Of a DNA stretch of 64,000 bases, positions 1 to 8,734 are shown piece after piece. The first letter of the stretch is position 1; each line of letters begins with the position of its first letter. The notes below the pieces were generated by a model. The model searched no databases. It was given only the letters and a program-made list of their open reading frames with translations, and was not told where the DNA came from. This DNA is from Bacteroidales bacterium (lineage in GTDB: Bacteria; Bacteroidota; Bacteroidia; Bacteroidales; Muribaculaceae). The position numbers were made by a program, and so were the translations under genes. The stretch covers positions 1 to 64,000 of the forward strand of contig SUXI01000013.1 in the NCBI GenBank assembly GCA_015060975.1, in the 5' to 3' direction.

Positions 1-2626
1 CAAGAGATTGACTATAGTTGGCTGTAATAGTTGAAGATGCATCGAAGTAGTCAGAAGAACCTGTTGATGTCACCTCTATAATCTTACTATTTACCTTGTC
101 ATTTACAAGGAGCTTGCCATTAGATACTGCAGCAAAACGGTGGTCACCGGTAGCAGGACCGGCACCCGGTACGCTTGTAGTGTTTTGCCATACCTTGGTG
201 AGACCAAGAGCGATTGCAGCTTCAGACACTCCATTTATTGTTACTGTCTTAGTTGTAGCACCCGATGAAGACAATGTAAGTGTCGCCGAATGACTACCTA
301 CAGAAGTAGGTTTATAAGTAACCGTGATAGTACCACCCGCCGCACCAAGTGTAGTTTTGTCAATTGAGAATGCCGCATTGCCCGTAACAGAGGCATTAAC
401 ATTGCCCGTAAGATTTGTACCTGTTACTGTGATTGCTTTAGTTGCAGTTTTGTTGATTTCGGCATTCATAGTAACACTTGTAGGAGAAACAGTAATAGAT
501 GGAGTATTCGCAGGTTCTGTAAGAGTTACTTTGGTTGCAATTTGCACACGATATGTTGAAGTAGATTGAACTGCGACATAACTATCGTATGTACCGGCAC
601 CTTTTGAGAAATTTGTATTGAGTTTCAAACGAATAGTACCTCCTGTGAGGTCATTCCAACCTGAAAGTTTTTCAACCGTGATAGCTGAAGTCGCGCTGTT
701 TACAGAGATATTAGTAGAAAGAGCAGTACCTGTTACTTTCACATCTTTATAGATATTGTCGGTTGAACCAACTTCACCTGAAAGTTCGATGCTTGCAGGG
801 TCACATTTTACACCGGGTTCAACAGTTGTTCCAGGATTTGCACTTGCAGGAATACCAACTTTGATACTCCAGTACCAAGTACCGATGTTGGCACGACCTG
901 AGTTGTAACCTACCCAGTCGTATGATGAGTGTTGACCGTCGTCATCACCCCAATAAGAGTCGTTGTCATCTCCGTATGGGTCATGACAAACGAATGTACC
1001 TGTACGGTTCACGAAACCACCTTCTGATGAACGGAAGTAGCAGTTTGTACGGAAACCAAGAATCAAGTGACCACTCGAATCGAGAGCGATACACAATGGA
1101 TAAGGACGACCTGAAGCTGCTTCAGAGCAGAATTGAGTCCAAGATGTACCTACACTCCAGCAATATGTTGCTGAGGTACAACCATTGAGTGTATAGAATG
1201 TACCCATGCGGCCACCACCGGGAGAGTTGTCGCCGGTCCACATATAACCATAACCACCGGGAACGCTATAGCAACCATTACCGTATGCTGTTTCGTTGAA
1301 TGTTTTAGACCCGGCTTTGTTGGTAAATACAGCACTAATAGCGTGTGCATATACTTGAGTACAAGTACCCATAGAGCCACCCGAGCGACGAGTTGTGGTC
1401 TTTTGTGGGAGAAGACCATAATAACCAAGGTGCATACATGCCGATGTAGGTGCACAAGTTACATAACCATGTTTTGTACAACCATTAACAGCCGGAGAAT
1501 CATAAATTTGGCTCAAATAAGGGATATCAAGTTCGCCGATTGTACCTTCAGCAGGTATAGGATTAGGCTTGATGTCGGGATTGTCGTTAGGATTTGAAAG
1601 ACGACCACCCACAACTTCTTCCTCTCCAAATTTAATCACTGATTTGTCGGCAATAGACGCTGCCAATGGAGTGATGCCCCCCACAAGGTCTTTCACAGCC
1701 AAACCGCGTTTTGCTCCGGTTTTATAAGGGATAACGAGTTTATTGTCTGATGTAAGAATAGCATCAACCGGAAGATTGTTTGACGAATTGACAATTTTGA
1801 TTTCATTTGTACCATCAAAGTTCACTCTATTGATAGAGCTACTTGTTATTTCGAACTCATTCTTGCGTTCAGTTCTTGTTACGATCAATTCGGTCGAATT
1901 GTTTGCCCATGATGCCGATTCCACTGCACCAAGATCATAGAATCGTTTTGAACCGCAATCGAGAACCGAGAGTTTGCCTGTACCAATGTGAATGGCAACT
2001 TTTTGACCATCAGGAGACCAAATGCCACGATAACCATCAACAAGAGAAAGCACCTCTTTTGCTCCGGTTGTGAGGTCGATTATAAATGAGCGACCGTCAA
2101 TATTACTATAAATTACTTTAGTCGCATCGGGTGAGATGTTTGCGATGTTGGCATAAAATCCAAGATCAAACGCCTTGCGCATATTCCCTTTGCGCACTAT
2201 AAGGGTGTTTCCCATAGTGTAAGCCATTGTGCCATCATTAGCAAATGATACTTGACCACATTCCCACACATAATCGTCAAGGATTGTGACTGCACCTGTT
2301 GTTACATCAAGAACAGCCGGAGCTTGATAGTCATGCTTGTCAAAGCTCTTGAACCCAAGAAGTTTTCCATCCTTGCTCAAGTTTGTGTAAAGACCACAGT
2401 TGTTGGCTTTCAAAATTGGAGTCAAAGTGTTGCCTTTAAGAGTGTAGATTTCAGAGTAACGGTTATTTGTTACAATAATACCGTTAGCTGTTTCCATTGG
2501 TGTACGGAGATACCCCATATCACCCACTTCATAGGAGTCGATTTGTGCCGATGCTCCAAACGAAGTAATCAAGAAAGCCGCCAATACAGATTTCTTAATT
2601 GTTGATAATTTAGTAAAGAAACTCAT
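1..2626 (-). CDS. Secreted C39-like cysteine peptidase with beta-propeller N-terminus (partial, C-terminus off window)
   Basis: An open frame runs from an ATG at 2626 to the window edge, so the C-terminus is missing (at least 875 residues). Residues 1-25 form a signal peptide. Residues 30-330 read as short repeats like a TolB/WD-type propeller (for example SPDGQKVAIHIGTGKLSVLD). A stalk-like segment follows, then a papain-fold C39-like domain: the nucleophile is probably Cys391 in the motif CAPTSACM, with His520 in SSGHLILGF and Asp549 in CHDPYGD completing a C-H-D triad. Beyond residue 590 come Ig-like beta-sandwich repeats. The family cleaves peptides outside the cytoplasm or, in ABC exporters, leader peptides; here no transporter domain is present, so an extracellular or surface protease is inferred. 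The substrate is unknown. A TAACTTTG -7 box lies about 70 nt upstream of the start. Confidence 0.85.
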   Translation of the reverse strand, partial: MSFFTKLSTIKKSVLAAFLITSFGASAQIDSYEVGDMGYLRTPMETANGIIVTNNRYSEIYTLKGNTLTPILKANNCGLYTNLSKDGKLLGFKSFDKHDYQAPAVLDVTTGAVTILDDYVWECGQVSFANDGTMAYTMGNTLIVRKGNMRKAFDLGFYANIANISPDATKVIYSNIDGRSFIIDLTTGAKEVLSLVDGYRGIWSPDGQKVAIHIGTGKLSVLDCGSKRFYDLGAVESASWANNSTELIVTRTERKNEFEITSSSINRVNFDGTNEIKIVNSSNNLPVDAILTSDNKLVIPYKTGAKRGLAVKDLVGGITPLAASIADKSVIKFGEEEVVGGRLSNPNDNPDIKPNPIPAEGTIGELDIPYLSQIYDSPAVNGCTKHGYVTCAPTSACMHLGYYGLLPQKTTTRRSGGSMGTCTQVYAHAISAVFTNKAGSKTFNETAYGNGCYSVPGGYGYMWTGDNSPGGGRMGTFYTLNGCTSATYCWSVGTSWTQFCSEAASGRPYPLCIALDSSGHLILGFRTNCYFRSSEGGFVNRTGTFVCHDPYGDDNDSYWGDDDGQHSSYDWVGYNSGRANIGTWYWSIKVGIPASANPGTTVEPGVKCDPASIELSGEVGSTDNIYKDVKVTGTALSTNISVNSATSAITVEKLSGWNDLTGGTIRLKLNTNFSKGAGTYDSYVAVQSTSTYRVQIATKVTLTEPANTPSITVSPTSVTMNAEINKTATKAITVTGTNLTGNVNASVTGNAAFSIDKTTLGAAGGTITVTYKPTSVGSHSATLTLSSSGATTKTVTINGVSEAAIALGLTKVWQNTTSVPGAGPATGDHRFAAVSNGKLLVNDKVNSKIIEVTSTGSSDYFDASSTITANYSQSL

Positions 2627-2694
2627 AGATTTAAATTATTAGATTTAAAAATTAATTGTTCTTGTTAGTTATGTTTATTACAGTATAATTTTGG

Positions 2695-2702
2695 CAAAGT
2701 TA
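2695..2702 (-). promoter_or_regulatory. Predicted -7 box of the C39-like peptidase gene
   Basis: TAACTTTG on the minus strand matches the Bacteroidetes TAnnTTTG box, about 69 nt before the ATG at 2626. No good TTTG -33 element is seen at the expected distance, so only half of the promoter is supported. Confidence 0.5.
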
Positions 2703-2739
2703 AGTAAAAATTTTTACTTTTAGATTATTTTGATAAAAA

Positions 2740-2770
2740 AAAGATGCATTATTATCTTAACGCATCTTTT
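2740..2770 (-). terminator. Rho-independent terminator after trpS
   Basis: Eight-bp perfect stem (aaagatgc/gcatcttt) with a 14-nt loop. On the minus strand it is followed by a run of eight T, and it sits about 20 nt past the trpS stop codon. Confidence 0.8.
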
Positions 2771-2790
2771 TCAATATTTTTAGAAGATAA

Positions 2791-3849
2791 TCAATAAAAC
2801 TTCTTGATTCCCATTATTTCGCGAACTTCACTCAGTGTTTTTGCGGCACGTTCACGAGCACGATCAGCTCCTTGTTTGATTACGCGAGCCAACAAAGCAT
2901 CATCATTTTGGATTTCAAGGATACGTTCACGAATAGGAAGCGTAACTTTCAAGATGTCTTCGGCAAGTTGTTTCTTCAAGTCGCCATAACGTATTGAGCA
3001 ATCGGCATACGCATCACGATATTGCTGAATTACCTCGGGAGCCGATGTCAACTCCATCAAAGTGAAAAGGTTTTCTACGGGTTGTGATACAGGCGAATTT
3101 GGCACCTTTGGGCCCTCATCGGTTACTGCACGCATCACCTTCTTTCGAAGCACTTTTTCTTCGTCGATGAGGTAGATACAATTACCCTCGCTCTTACCCA
3201 TTTTACCCGAACCGTCAAGACCGGGAACTTTTACAGCATTACCGCCAAAGTTGAAATTTTCGGGTTCGGGGAACAAATCCACGCCATAGAACGAGTTAAA
3301 GCGACGAGCAAAACGGCGAGTCAATTCCAAATGCTGTTCTTGATCTTTACCCACAGGCACTTTGTTGGCTTTTTGAATCAAAATATCCACAGCCATAAGC
3401 GTGGGGTAAGTCAACAAACCGGCATTAACCCGCTTATTCGACTCATTCCCGATAATTTCTTTTTCTATTTCACCTTCTTCCTTATCGGCTTTGAGACCAA
3501 GAGCTTTGCGCGCTTTATCTTTAAATGATGCAGTACGCATCAACTCTCCAATACCCACATGCATATTCAACAACAAATAAAGTTCTGAAATTTCGGGCAC
3601 GTCACTTTGCACGAATATGGTAGCTTTTTCGGGATCAACGCCGGCGGCAAGATATTCGGCAAGGATATTCTTCACGTTAGTGTGAAGCGTTTTGGGGTCG
3701 GGATGAGTAGTCAAAGCATGCAAGTCGGCTATAAAAAACAAACAATCATAATCCTCTTGCATCTTCACAAACTTGCTCAACGCACCATAGTAATTTCCCA
3801 AGTGGAGATTTCCAGTAGCACGAATTCCGCTCAATACAATTTCTTTCAT
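2791..3849 (-). CDS. trpS: Tryptophanyl-tRNA synthetase
   Basis: Class I aminoacyl-tRNA synthetase that charges tRNA-Trp in the cytoplasm. The 352-residue protein has the HIGH-type signature HLGN at residues 16-19 and the KMSKS-type loop KMGKS at 216-220, plus the family blocks GNLHLGNYYGAL and PVGKDQEQHLELTRR. Residues about 112-140 are a charged, Lys/Glu-rich segment that makes the protein slightly longer than the usual 330 residues. It lies 37 nt downstream of dapA on the same strand with no promoter-like box between them, and a terminator follows, so a dapA-trpS operon is likely. Confidence 0.97.
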   Translation of the reverse strand: MKEIVLSGIRATGNLHLGNYYGALSKFVKMQEDYDCLFFIADLHALTTHPDPKTLHTNVKNILAEYLAAGVDPEKATIFVQSDVPEISELYLLLNMHVGIGELMRTASFKDKARKALGLKADKEEGEIEKEIIGNESNKRVNAGLLTYPTLMAVDILIQKANKVPVGKDQEQHLELTRRFARRFNSFYGVDLFPEPENFNFGGNAVKVPGLDGSGKMGKSEGNCIYLIDEEKVLRKKVMRAVTDEGPKVPNSPVSQPVENLFTLMELTSAPEVIQQYRDAYADCSIRYGDLKKQLAEDILKVTLPIRERILEIQNDDALLARVIKQGADRARERAAKTLSEVREIMGIKKFY

Positions 3850-3886
3850 AATATATTATTGTGTGTATATTTTTATTAATAATTAT

Positions 3887-4771
3887 TTAGTTTAGGCTGT
3901 CGAGTACTTGACGTATCTTTTCGTATGTAGTAATACGGGTTGGAACCAATGGCAATCTTAGCTCATTTTCTATATAACCCATCGCATTAAGCAAACATTT
4001 TACCCCGGCAGGATTTCCATCGACAAATAACAAACTGAATAGTTCGGTGAAACGGTGATGAATCAACAATGCTTTTTCAAAGTCACCATCAAGAGCTAAG
4101 CGCACCATCTTAGAAAATTCCTTGGGGAAAGCATTACCAATCACTGAGATAACTCCAACAGCGCCAAGTGTGATAAGAGGGAATGTAATACCATCATCAC
4201 CCGATATCACCATAAAATCTTCTTGTTTATTTTTGATAATATCATCCATTTGTGTAATATTCCCCGACGCTTCTTTCACTCCTATAATATTCTCATGGTC
4301 ACGAGCCAACCTAAGCGTTGTTTCGGCTGTCATATTCACCCCTGTTCGACCCGGCACATTGTAAAGAATAACCGGTATGGGCGAAGCTTTTGCAATAGCG
4401 CTATAATGCTGATATATACCTTCCTGTGATGGTTTATTGTAATAAGGCACTACTGACAACACCGCACTAAAAGGTGTAAGATCTGATGTTTTCAGTTCTT
4501 CAACAAGAGCCATCGTATTATTACCACCTATCCCTATCACAAGAGGCACTCGTTCTGCGACTCTTTCAACTATAAAGTCTCTTACCTGTCGTTTTTCTTC
4601 GGTTGAAAGAGTAGCGGTTTCGGCCGTCGTTCCAAGAACAACGAGGTAATCAACCCCATTTTTTATTTGATATTCGAGCAATCGCGCAAGAGCATCGAAA
4701 TCGATTGACTTATCTTGTTTGAAAGGGGTAATCAATGCGACCCCCATACCTTTTAGATTTATACGCGCCAT
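3887..4771 (-). CDS. dapA: 4-hydroxy-tetrahydrodipicolinate synthase
   Basis: First committed step of lysine and diaminopimelate synthesis: condenses pyruvate with aspartate semialdehyde. The 294-residue TIM-barrel protein carries the Schiff-base Lys166 (GVKEASGN), the catalytic Tyr137 (ILYNVPGRTGVN) and the Thr pair at 48-49 (LGTTAET). An in-frame start 11 codons further upstream (4804) can be rejected: it falls inside the -7 element at 4802-4809, so the ATG at 4771 (MARINLKG) is the start. Probably co-transcribed with trpS. Confidence 0.96.
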   Translation of the reverse strand: MARINLKGMGVALITPFKQDKSIDFDALARLLEYQIKNGVDYLVVLGTTAETATLSTEEKRQVRDFIVERVAERVPLVIGIGGNNTMALVEELKTSDLTPFSAVLSVVPYYNKPSQEGIYQHYSAIAKASPIPVILYNVPGRTGVNMTAETTLRLARDHENIIGVKEASGNITQMDDIIKNKQEDFMVISGDDGITFPLITLGAVGVISVIGNAFPKEFSKMVRLALDGDFEKALLIHHRFTELFSLLFVDGNPAGVKCLLNAMGYIENELRLPLVPTRITTYEKIRQVLDSLN

Positions 4772-4801
4772 ATATTTTGTGAAATAAAACTTTTCAAGTT
4801 G

Positions 4802-4832
4802 CAAAGTTAGGCATAAATACTTTTATTGCAAA
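4802..4832 (-). promoter_or_regulatory. dapA-trpS promoter
   Basis: TTTG at 4832-4829, a 19-nt spacer, then TAACTTTG at 4809-4802: a full Bacteroidetes -33/-7 match. It fixes the dapA start downstream at 4771. Confidence 0.8.
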
Positions 4833-4920
4833 TATAATCATTGTGAAAAGTGGCAATCATTATGTTTTCCACCTTTTATTAGCTAAACTCGAAGCAAACG
4901 CCAAATGAGTTTTATAAAAC

Positions 4921-4951
4921 AAAAAAAGAGAATCGTAATTGATTCTCTTTT
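4921..4951 (-). terminator. Terminator after tRNA-Pro
   Basis: Hairpin gagaatc/gattctc (4928-4934 with 4941-4947), extended by flanking A and T runs on both sides, so it could work in both directions. It follows the 3' end of tRNA-Pro directly. Confidence 0.75.
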
Positions 4952-4952
4952 G

Positions 4953-5027
4953 TCGGGGTACCAGGATTCGAACCTGGGACCCCCTGCTCCCAAAGCAGGT
5001 GCGCTAACCGGACTGCGCTACACCCCG
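4953..5027 (-). tRNA. tRNA-Pro (anticodon TGG)
   Basis: A 75-nt cloverleaf on the minus strand: acceptor CGGGGTG pairs with TACCCCG (last pair G-U), followed by discriminator A; the anticodon stem CCTGC/GCAGG encloses loop TTTGGGA with anticodon TGG; the T-loop is TTCGAAT. CCA is not encoded. Confidence 0.96.
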
Positions 5028-5057
5028 ATGCTTTTGCCTTATTGGCTTTTGCGAGTG

Positions 5058-5089
5058 CAAAGATAGGAACTTTTTTTTATCCATGCAAG
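5058..5089 (-). promoter_or_regulatory. tRNA-Pro promoter
   Basis: TATCTTTG (5065-5058) with CTTG, one base off TTTG, exactly 20 nt upstream (5089-5086). Its position gives a leader of about 25 nt before the mature tRNA end. Confidence 0.65.
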
Positions 5090-5122
5090 CATTTTTTGAA
5101 AAAAATGAAATTCTCAATGAAA

Positions 5123-5863
5123 TTACTTTCTTTTTAACACATCAGTAATAACCAATTCGGCGAGTTTTAAGCCAAAAATTGCTGTTGTGTGAGCCAATGT
5201 ACCATTAATTGCCACCTTGTTAAATGTCATTGAGCCATCGGCTTCCACGTCTCCGCCCCGATTAGGAAATATCTCATCGCTATATACACATTTAAATTTA
5301 CGCGAGGGCGATTGTCCGCTTCGCTTAAAACGGCGGCGCAATGCCGCTGCCAACGGGCAACCTTGCACTTTCCAAAATTCTGCTACAGATATGCGTGATG
5401 AATCGGTTTTCAACGCCGCCCCCATCGAAGCAAACAATGTAGCCGACGAATCACATGCATTACGAATTAGCAAAGCCTTGTCGGCAAGCGTATCGATTGC
5501 ATCAATCACATAGTCGTAATCATTGAGATTAAACCTGGATGCTGTAGATTCGTCATATCGTTTTTCGAGTGCCGTAACTTGAGCATCGGGATTAATGTCG
5601 AGCAAACGACGTTTCATGACTTCCACTTTAACCCCGTCAATAGTTGATGTTGTAGCCAACAACTGTCGGTTAATGTTGGTAACACACACTTTATCGGCAT
5701 CAACCAATGTAATATCACATATTCCTGAACGCACCAACGATTCAGCGCACCAACTTCCTACTCCTCCCACTCCAAACACTATTACACGCTTCGACATCAC
5801 ACAGTTCAACACATCATCACCAAGCAGCAATTTCAATCTATTAAATCGCGGATTTTCTATCAT
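5123..5863 (-). CDS. tcdA: TcdA/MoeB-type E1-like enzyme, probably tRNA threonylcarbamoyladenosine dehydratase
   Basis: ThiF/HesA-type nucleotide-binding fold. The dinucleotide motif GVGGVGSWCAE near the N-terminus, then DADKVCVTNINRQ, and GAALKTDSSRI further on match the TcdA (CsdL) branch, which activates the carboxyl of t6A37 in tRNA with ATP to form cyclic ct6A. The start at 5863 (MIENPRF) is preferred over one 7 codons upstream because the extra codons look like AT-rich spacer; this is a judgement. The gene follows the zinc-transport ATPase by about 30 nt and may share its transcript, with no obvious functional link. Confidence 0.85.
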   Translation of the reverse strand: MIENPRFNRLKLLLGDDVLNCVMSKRVIVFGVGGVGSWCAESLVRSGICDITLVDADKVCVTNINRQLLATTSTIDGVKVEVMKRRLLDINPDAQVTALEKRYDESTASRFNLNDYDYVIDAIDTLADKALLIRNACDSSATLFASMGAALKTDSSRISVAEFWKVQGCPLAAALRRRFKRSGQSPSRKFKCVYSDEIFPNRGGDVEADGSMTFNKVAINGTLAHTTAIFGLKLAELVITDVLKRK

Positions 5864-5893
5864 CTTAAATTGTGAATTGTGCATTAGAAATTA

Positions 5894-6562
5894 TTATTTA
5901 CATTCTGTTGCCACATAATGATGCTCGGCACTGCACTCATGAAGTGTGCGATCAATTATTATATGACGATTAGCCATTGTGGCTATACGAGACATTTCGT
6001 GCGACACAAGAATGATTGTGGTGTGCTGAGCCAATTGTGCAATTATTTCATACAATCGGGCTTCAAACGATTTATCAACATAACTCAATGGTTCATCAAG
6101 CACTAACACGCGAGGGTTTGACACTATGGCCCGACCAAGCAAGGTGCGTTGTAATTGTCCTCCCGACAATTCACCAATCAACCTCTTAGCATGATTCTCA
6201 AGTCCTACAAGAGTAATCGTTCGATTCACTTGTTCGCTTCGCTCCTGCTTCGACATTTTTTTTTGCGACATTAGTCCGAGTTTTACCACCTCCTCAACCG
6301 TTATAGGGAATCGGCTGTCGATTTGATTCTTTTGTGGCAAATAACCTATTTCAAGGTTATCCACCACCGTGCCACCACTACGATAGATGACTTTACCACT
6401 TGTTGGCTTTATTAATCGCAAAATCAGTCGCAACAATGTGGTTTTACCTCCTCCATTAGGACCGGTAATAGCCACAAAATCCCCCTCATCAATCGACAAA
6501 CTCACATTTTGCAATGCCACATGATTATCCCATTGCATTGCTACCGAGTCAAGTTCTATCAT
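5894..6562 (-). CDS. znuC: Zinc/manganese-type ABC transporter ATP-binding protein
   Basis: ATPase of a metal ABC importer, 222 residues: Walker A GPNGGGKT (34-41), signature LSGGQLQR, Walker B RVLVLDEP and switch LVSHEM. The start at 6562 (MIELDSVAMQ) is chosen because the preceding binding-protein gene stops at 6564, giving a TAA-A-ATG junction; a longer frame from 6616 would overlap that gene by 53 nt. The adjacent lipoprotein is a metal-binding protein, so zinc or manganese uptake is the likely role. No permease gene is nearby, which is unusual for this cluster. Confidence 0.88.
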   Translation of the reverse strand: MIELDSVAMQWDNHVALQNVSLSIDEGDFVAITGPNGGGKTTLLRLILRLIKPTSGKVIYRSGGTVVDNLEIGYLPQKNQIDSRFPITVEEVVKLGLMSQKKMSKQERSEQVNRTITLVGLENHAKRLIGELSGGQLQRTLLGRAIVSNPRVLVLDEPLSYVDKSFEARLYEIIAQLAQHTTIILVSHEMSRIATMANRHIIIDRTLHECSAEHHYVATECK

Positions 6563-6563
6563 T

Positions 6564-7481
6564 TTATTTTGAGGCAATCGCATCGACGATGCGTCTAATT
6601 TCGGTTTCCCATTCATAGCTCAATGGATTAATGGTTATCATCTTAGCACCTATCTGTTTATTTAGCACTGACGCTTGTTGTGAATCAAATTCCTTTTGAA
6701 AGAAAAACACATGCGCATTGTGATTGCGAGCATTGTCGATTTGCGTTTGTAATTGTTGCGCCGACAATTCTTTGCCTATTTGCCCCACCGAAATCTGTTC
6801 TAAGCCATAGTCACGGGCAAAATAGCTCAACGATGGATGCCACACAAGAAATGCCTCCCCTTTATGGGGAGCCAACTTTGCCGAAGCATAATTATCAAGC
6901 GAGTCAAGCGAAGCTATCAAACTATTATAATTAGCATTGTAATAATCGGTATTTGCCGAATCAACATCAAGCACTACATCAAGCATATTGCGTGCTATTA
7001 TCTTGGCATTTATCACCGAGGTCCATGTGTGAGGATCGGCCGACAATGCGTGATGATGATCCTCTACACATTCGTCACCATGCTCATGATTGTGGTGTTG
7101 ATGCTCGCAACAATCGTGAGTACCTATAATAAAATCTATCCCATGCGAAGAATCATAAACAAGAAGCGACTCATTATTTTGAGCGAGTTTGTCAACCAAC
7201 ACTTGCTCAAACCCCACATTCCCCATTTTGAGATAAGCCACACTGCGTTGAAGCGTCATAAGATCACTCATCGCCGGCTCATAATTTTCGGGGTTGGCTC
7301 CATTTTTCAACAAACACTCCACCTGAATTTTGTCGCCGACAATCTTATCGAGGAAATACTTTTGAGGTTCAAGACTCACTGTTATCGTTGGTTTACCGAC
7401 GATAGATTTCGACTTATCGCCACATCCCGACATCACAACAGCAATAACGGCAACAAGGATATATAAAATTTTTGTATTCAT
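6564..7481 (-). CDS. znuA: Metal-binding lipoprotein of a ZnuA-type ABC importer
   Basis: Cluster 9 (A-I) solute-binding protein, 305 residues, with a lipoprotein signal ending at Cys20 (VMSGC). Residues 122-144 form a His/Glu/Asp-rich loop (THDCCEHQHHNHEHGDEC and following) typical of zinc-binding members. Metal ligands recognisable by context are His151 (ADPHTW) and the His of VWHPSLSYF. The first expected ligand, normally His in a G-x-x-P-H-x-Y-E-P motif, is Glu65 here (GANPENYEP). A TATTTTTG box at 7509-7502 precedes the gene. The order is znuA-znuC-tcdA. Confidence 0.9.
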   Translation of the reverse strand: MNTKILYILVAVIAVVMSGCGDKSKSIVGKPTITVSLEPQKYFLDKIVGDKIQVECLLKNGANPENYEPAMSDLMTLQRSVAYLKMGNVGFEQVLVDKLAQNNESLLVYDSSHGIDFIIGTHDCCEHQHHNHEHGDECVEDHHHALSADPHTWTSVINAKIIARNMLDVVLDVDSANTDYYNANYNSLIASLDSLDNYASAKLAPHKGEAFLVWHPSLSYFARDYGLEQISVGQIGKELSAQQLQTQIDNARNHNAHVFFFQKEFDSQQASVLNKQIGAKMITINPLSYEWETEIRRIVDAIASK

Positions 7482-7562
7482 TTGTTCTTTATTTATTAAT
7501 GCAAAAATACCACAATTTTAACAAAATCAATTCAATTTTGCTCACAATCATCGCAAATAAAA

Positions 7563-8114
7563 TTATTTCACACCATATACAACCTCCCGAAGCCTCCGAG
7601 ATAGATGTTTCAAATCAACATTTTCCGATATTCTAGCTGTCATTAACATCAATGGCACCGATGGCAACCCATCTCCGTATGATGGTTGAATATACTCAAA
7701 ATCGGGATGAGCCACAAATCCATTTCGCAAATAAAATGCGATGCGACGTTGCGCAATTTCTCCATTACGAGGCAATTCTACTTCAAGCACAACCGGTGTC
7801 AAACTACTTTCTACAAATTGCGAAATTGCTCTTGCTCCTATTCCTACACCCCGCCATGCCGATTCCACCGCAAAATGTTCCACATAGCAAAAATCAAGAA
7901 ATTGCCACCACGATATAAATCCGACAAACTCGCCACCATGCAATATTAAATCGATATTATAGGGAGAAGATGCGGCTGCCAACAATCGCTCAATATCACT
8001 CCACGTCCGTCGCTCTTCGGGCGGAAACGAATTGTAATACAATTTTTTCACCCAAGCCATTGCCTGTTCGCAAAACCGCAAATTTTCAAATCTGATTTCT
8101 TCCATTTCCACCAT
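7563..8114 (-). CDS. GNAT-family N-acetyltransferase
   Basis: About 183 residues with the acetyl-CoA binding signature VESAWRGVGIGARAI (the R/Q-x-x-G-x-G/A motif) and the FYLRNGF motif near the C-terminus. It transfers an acetyl group to an amine; the substrate cannot be read from sequence. A TATTTTTG box at 8130-8123 lies so close that the true start may be the Met three codons later (8105). It is divergent from the Lrp-type regulator. Confidence 0.85.
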   Translation of the reverse strand: MVEMEEIRFENLRFCEQAMAWVKKLYYNSFPPEERRTWSDIERLLAAASSPYNIDLILHGGEFVGFISWWQFLDFCYVEHFAVESAWRGVGIGARAISQFVESSLTPVVLEVELPRNGEIAQRRIAFYLRNGFVAHPDFEYIQPSYGDGLPSVPLMLMTARISENVDLKHLSRRLREVVYGVK

Positions 8115-8221
8115 TTTACTTGCAAAAATAACATTTTATTAAAAATTTGCCTTAATTATGCCTCTTATAAATTGAAACTATTTTATAACTTTGCTACATA
8201 ATAATAAACAAAAATACATCT

Positions 8222-8692
8222 ATGGCACAAGTACAATTAGATTCTCTTGATATAAAAATCCTGCAGATGCTCGCGGCAAATGCTCGCAAACCATACCTTG
8301 AAATAGCCCGGGCATGTGACGTTTCGGGTGCAGCCATTCATCAACGCATTCAAAAACTCACTCAAATGGGTGTTATCAAAGGCTCCGAATCTCTCATCAA
8401 CCCTTCGTCGATAGGTTATGACACTTGTGCCTATATAGGATTCTTCTTGAAAGACCCGTCACAATTCAACCATGTAGTAAATGAATTAGAAAAAATACCC
8501 GAAGTTGTGGAATGCCATTTCACTACCGGACAATATGACATGTTCATAAAATTATATGCTCACAACAACGACCATCTACTACATATCATACATGAGAAGT
8601 TGCAACATTTGGGACTTTCACGCACCGAATCTCTCATTTCGTTCAAGGAAGTGTTCAAGCGTCAAATCCCCATCGGCAACAAAATAGACTAA
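8222..8692 (+). CDS. Lrp/AsnC-family transcriptional regulator
   Basis: 156 residues: an N-terminal winged HTH (LDIKILQMLAANARKPYLEIARACDVSG read in pieces) and a C-terminal RAM effector domain (about 70-150). These regulators sense amino acids or related metabolites and form octamers. TAACTTTG at 8186-8193 is a likely -7 box, 29 nt upstream. Its targets are not evident; the next gene is an inositol-phosphatase-like enzyme. Confidence 0.92.
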   Translation: MAQVQLDSLDIKILQMLAANARKPYLEIARACDVSGAAIHQRIQKLTQMGVIKGSESLINPSSIGYDTCAYIGFFLKDPSQFNHVVNELEKIPEVVECHFTTGQYDMFIKLYAHNNDHLLHIIHEKLQHLGLSRTESLISFKEVFKRQIPIGNKID

Positions 8693-8734
8693 ACTATTGT
8701 TATAAATTCAGAAGCATAATCTAATTATTATTCC

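Noticed and set aside
6837-7466. 209-codon frame antisense to znuA
   Set aside because: No domain; product is an artefact of the complementary strand.
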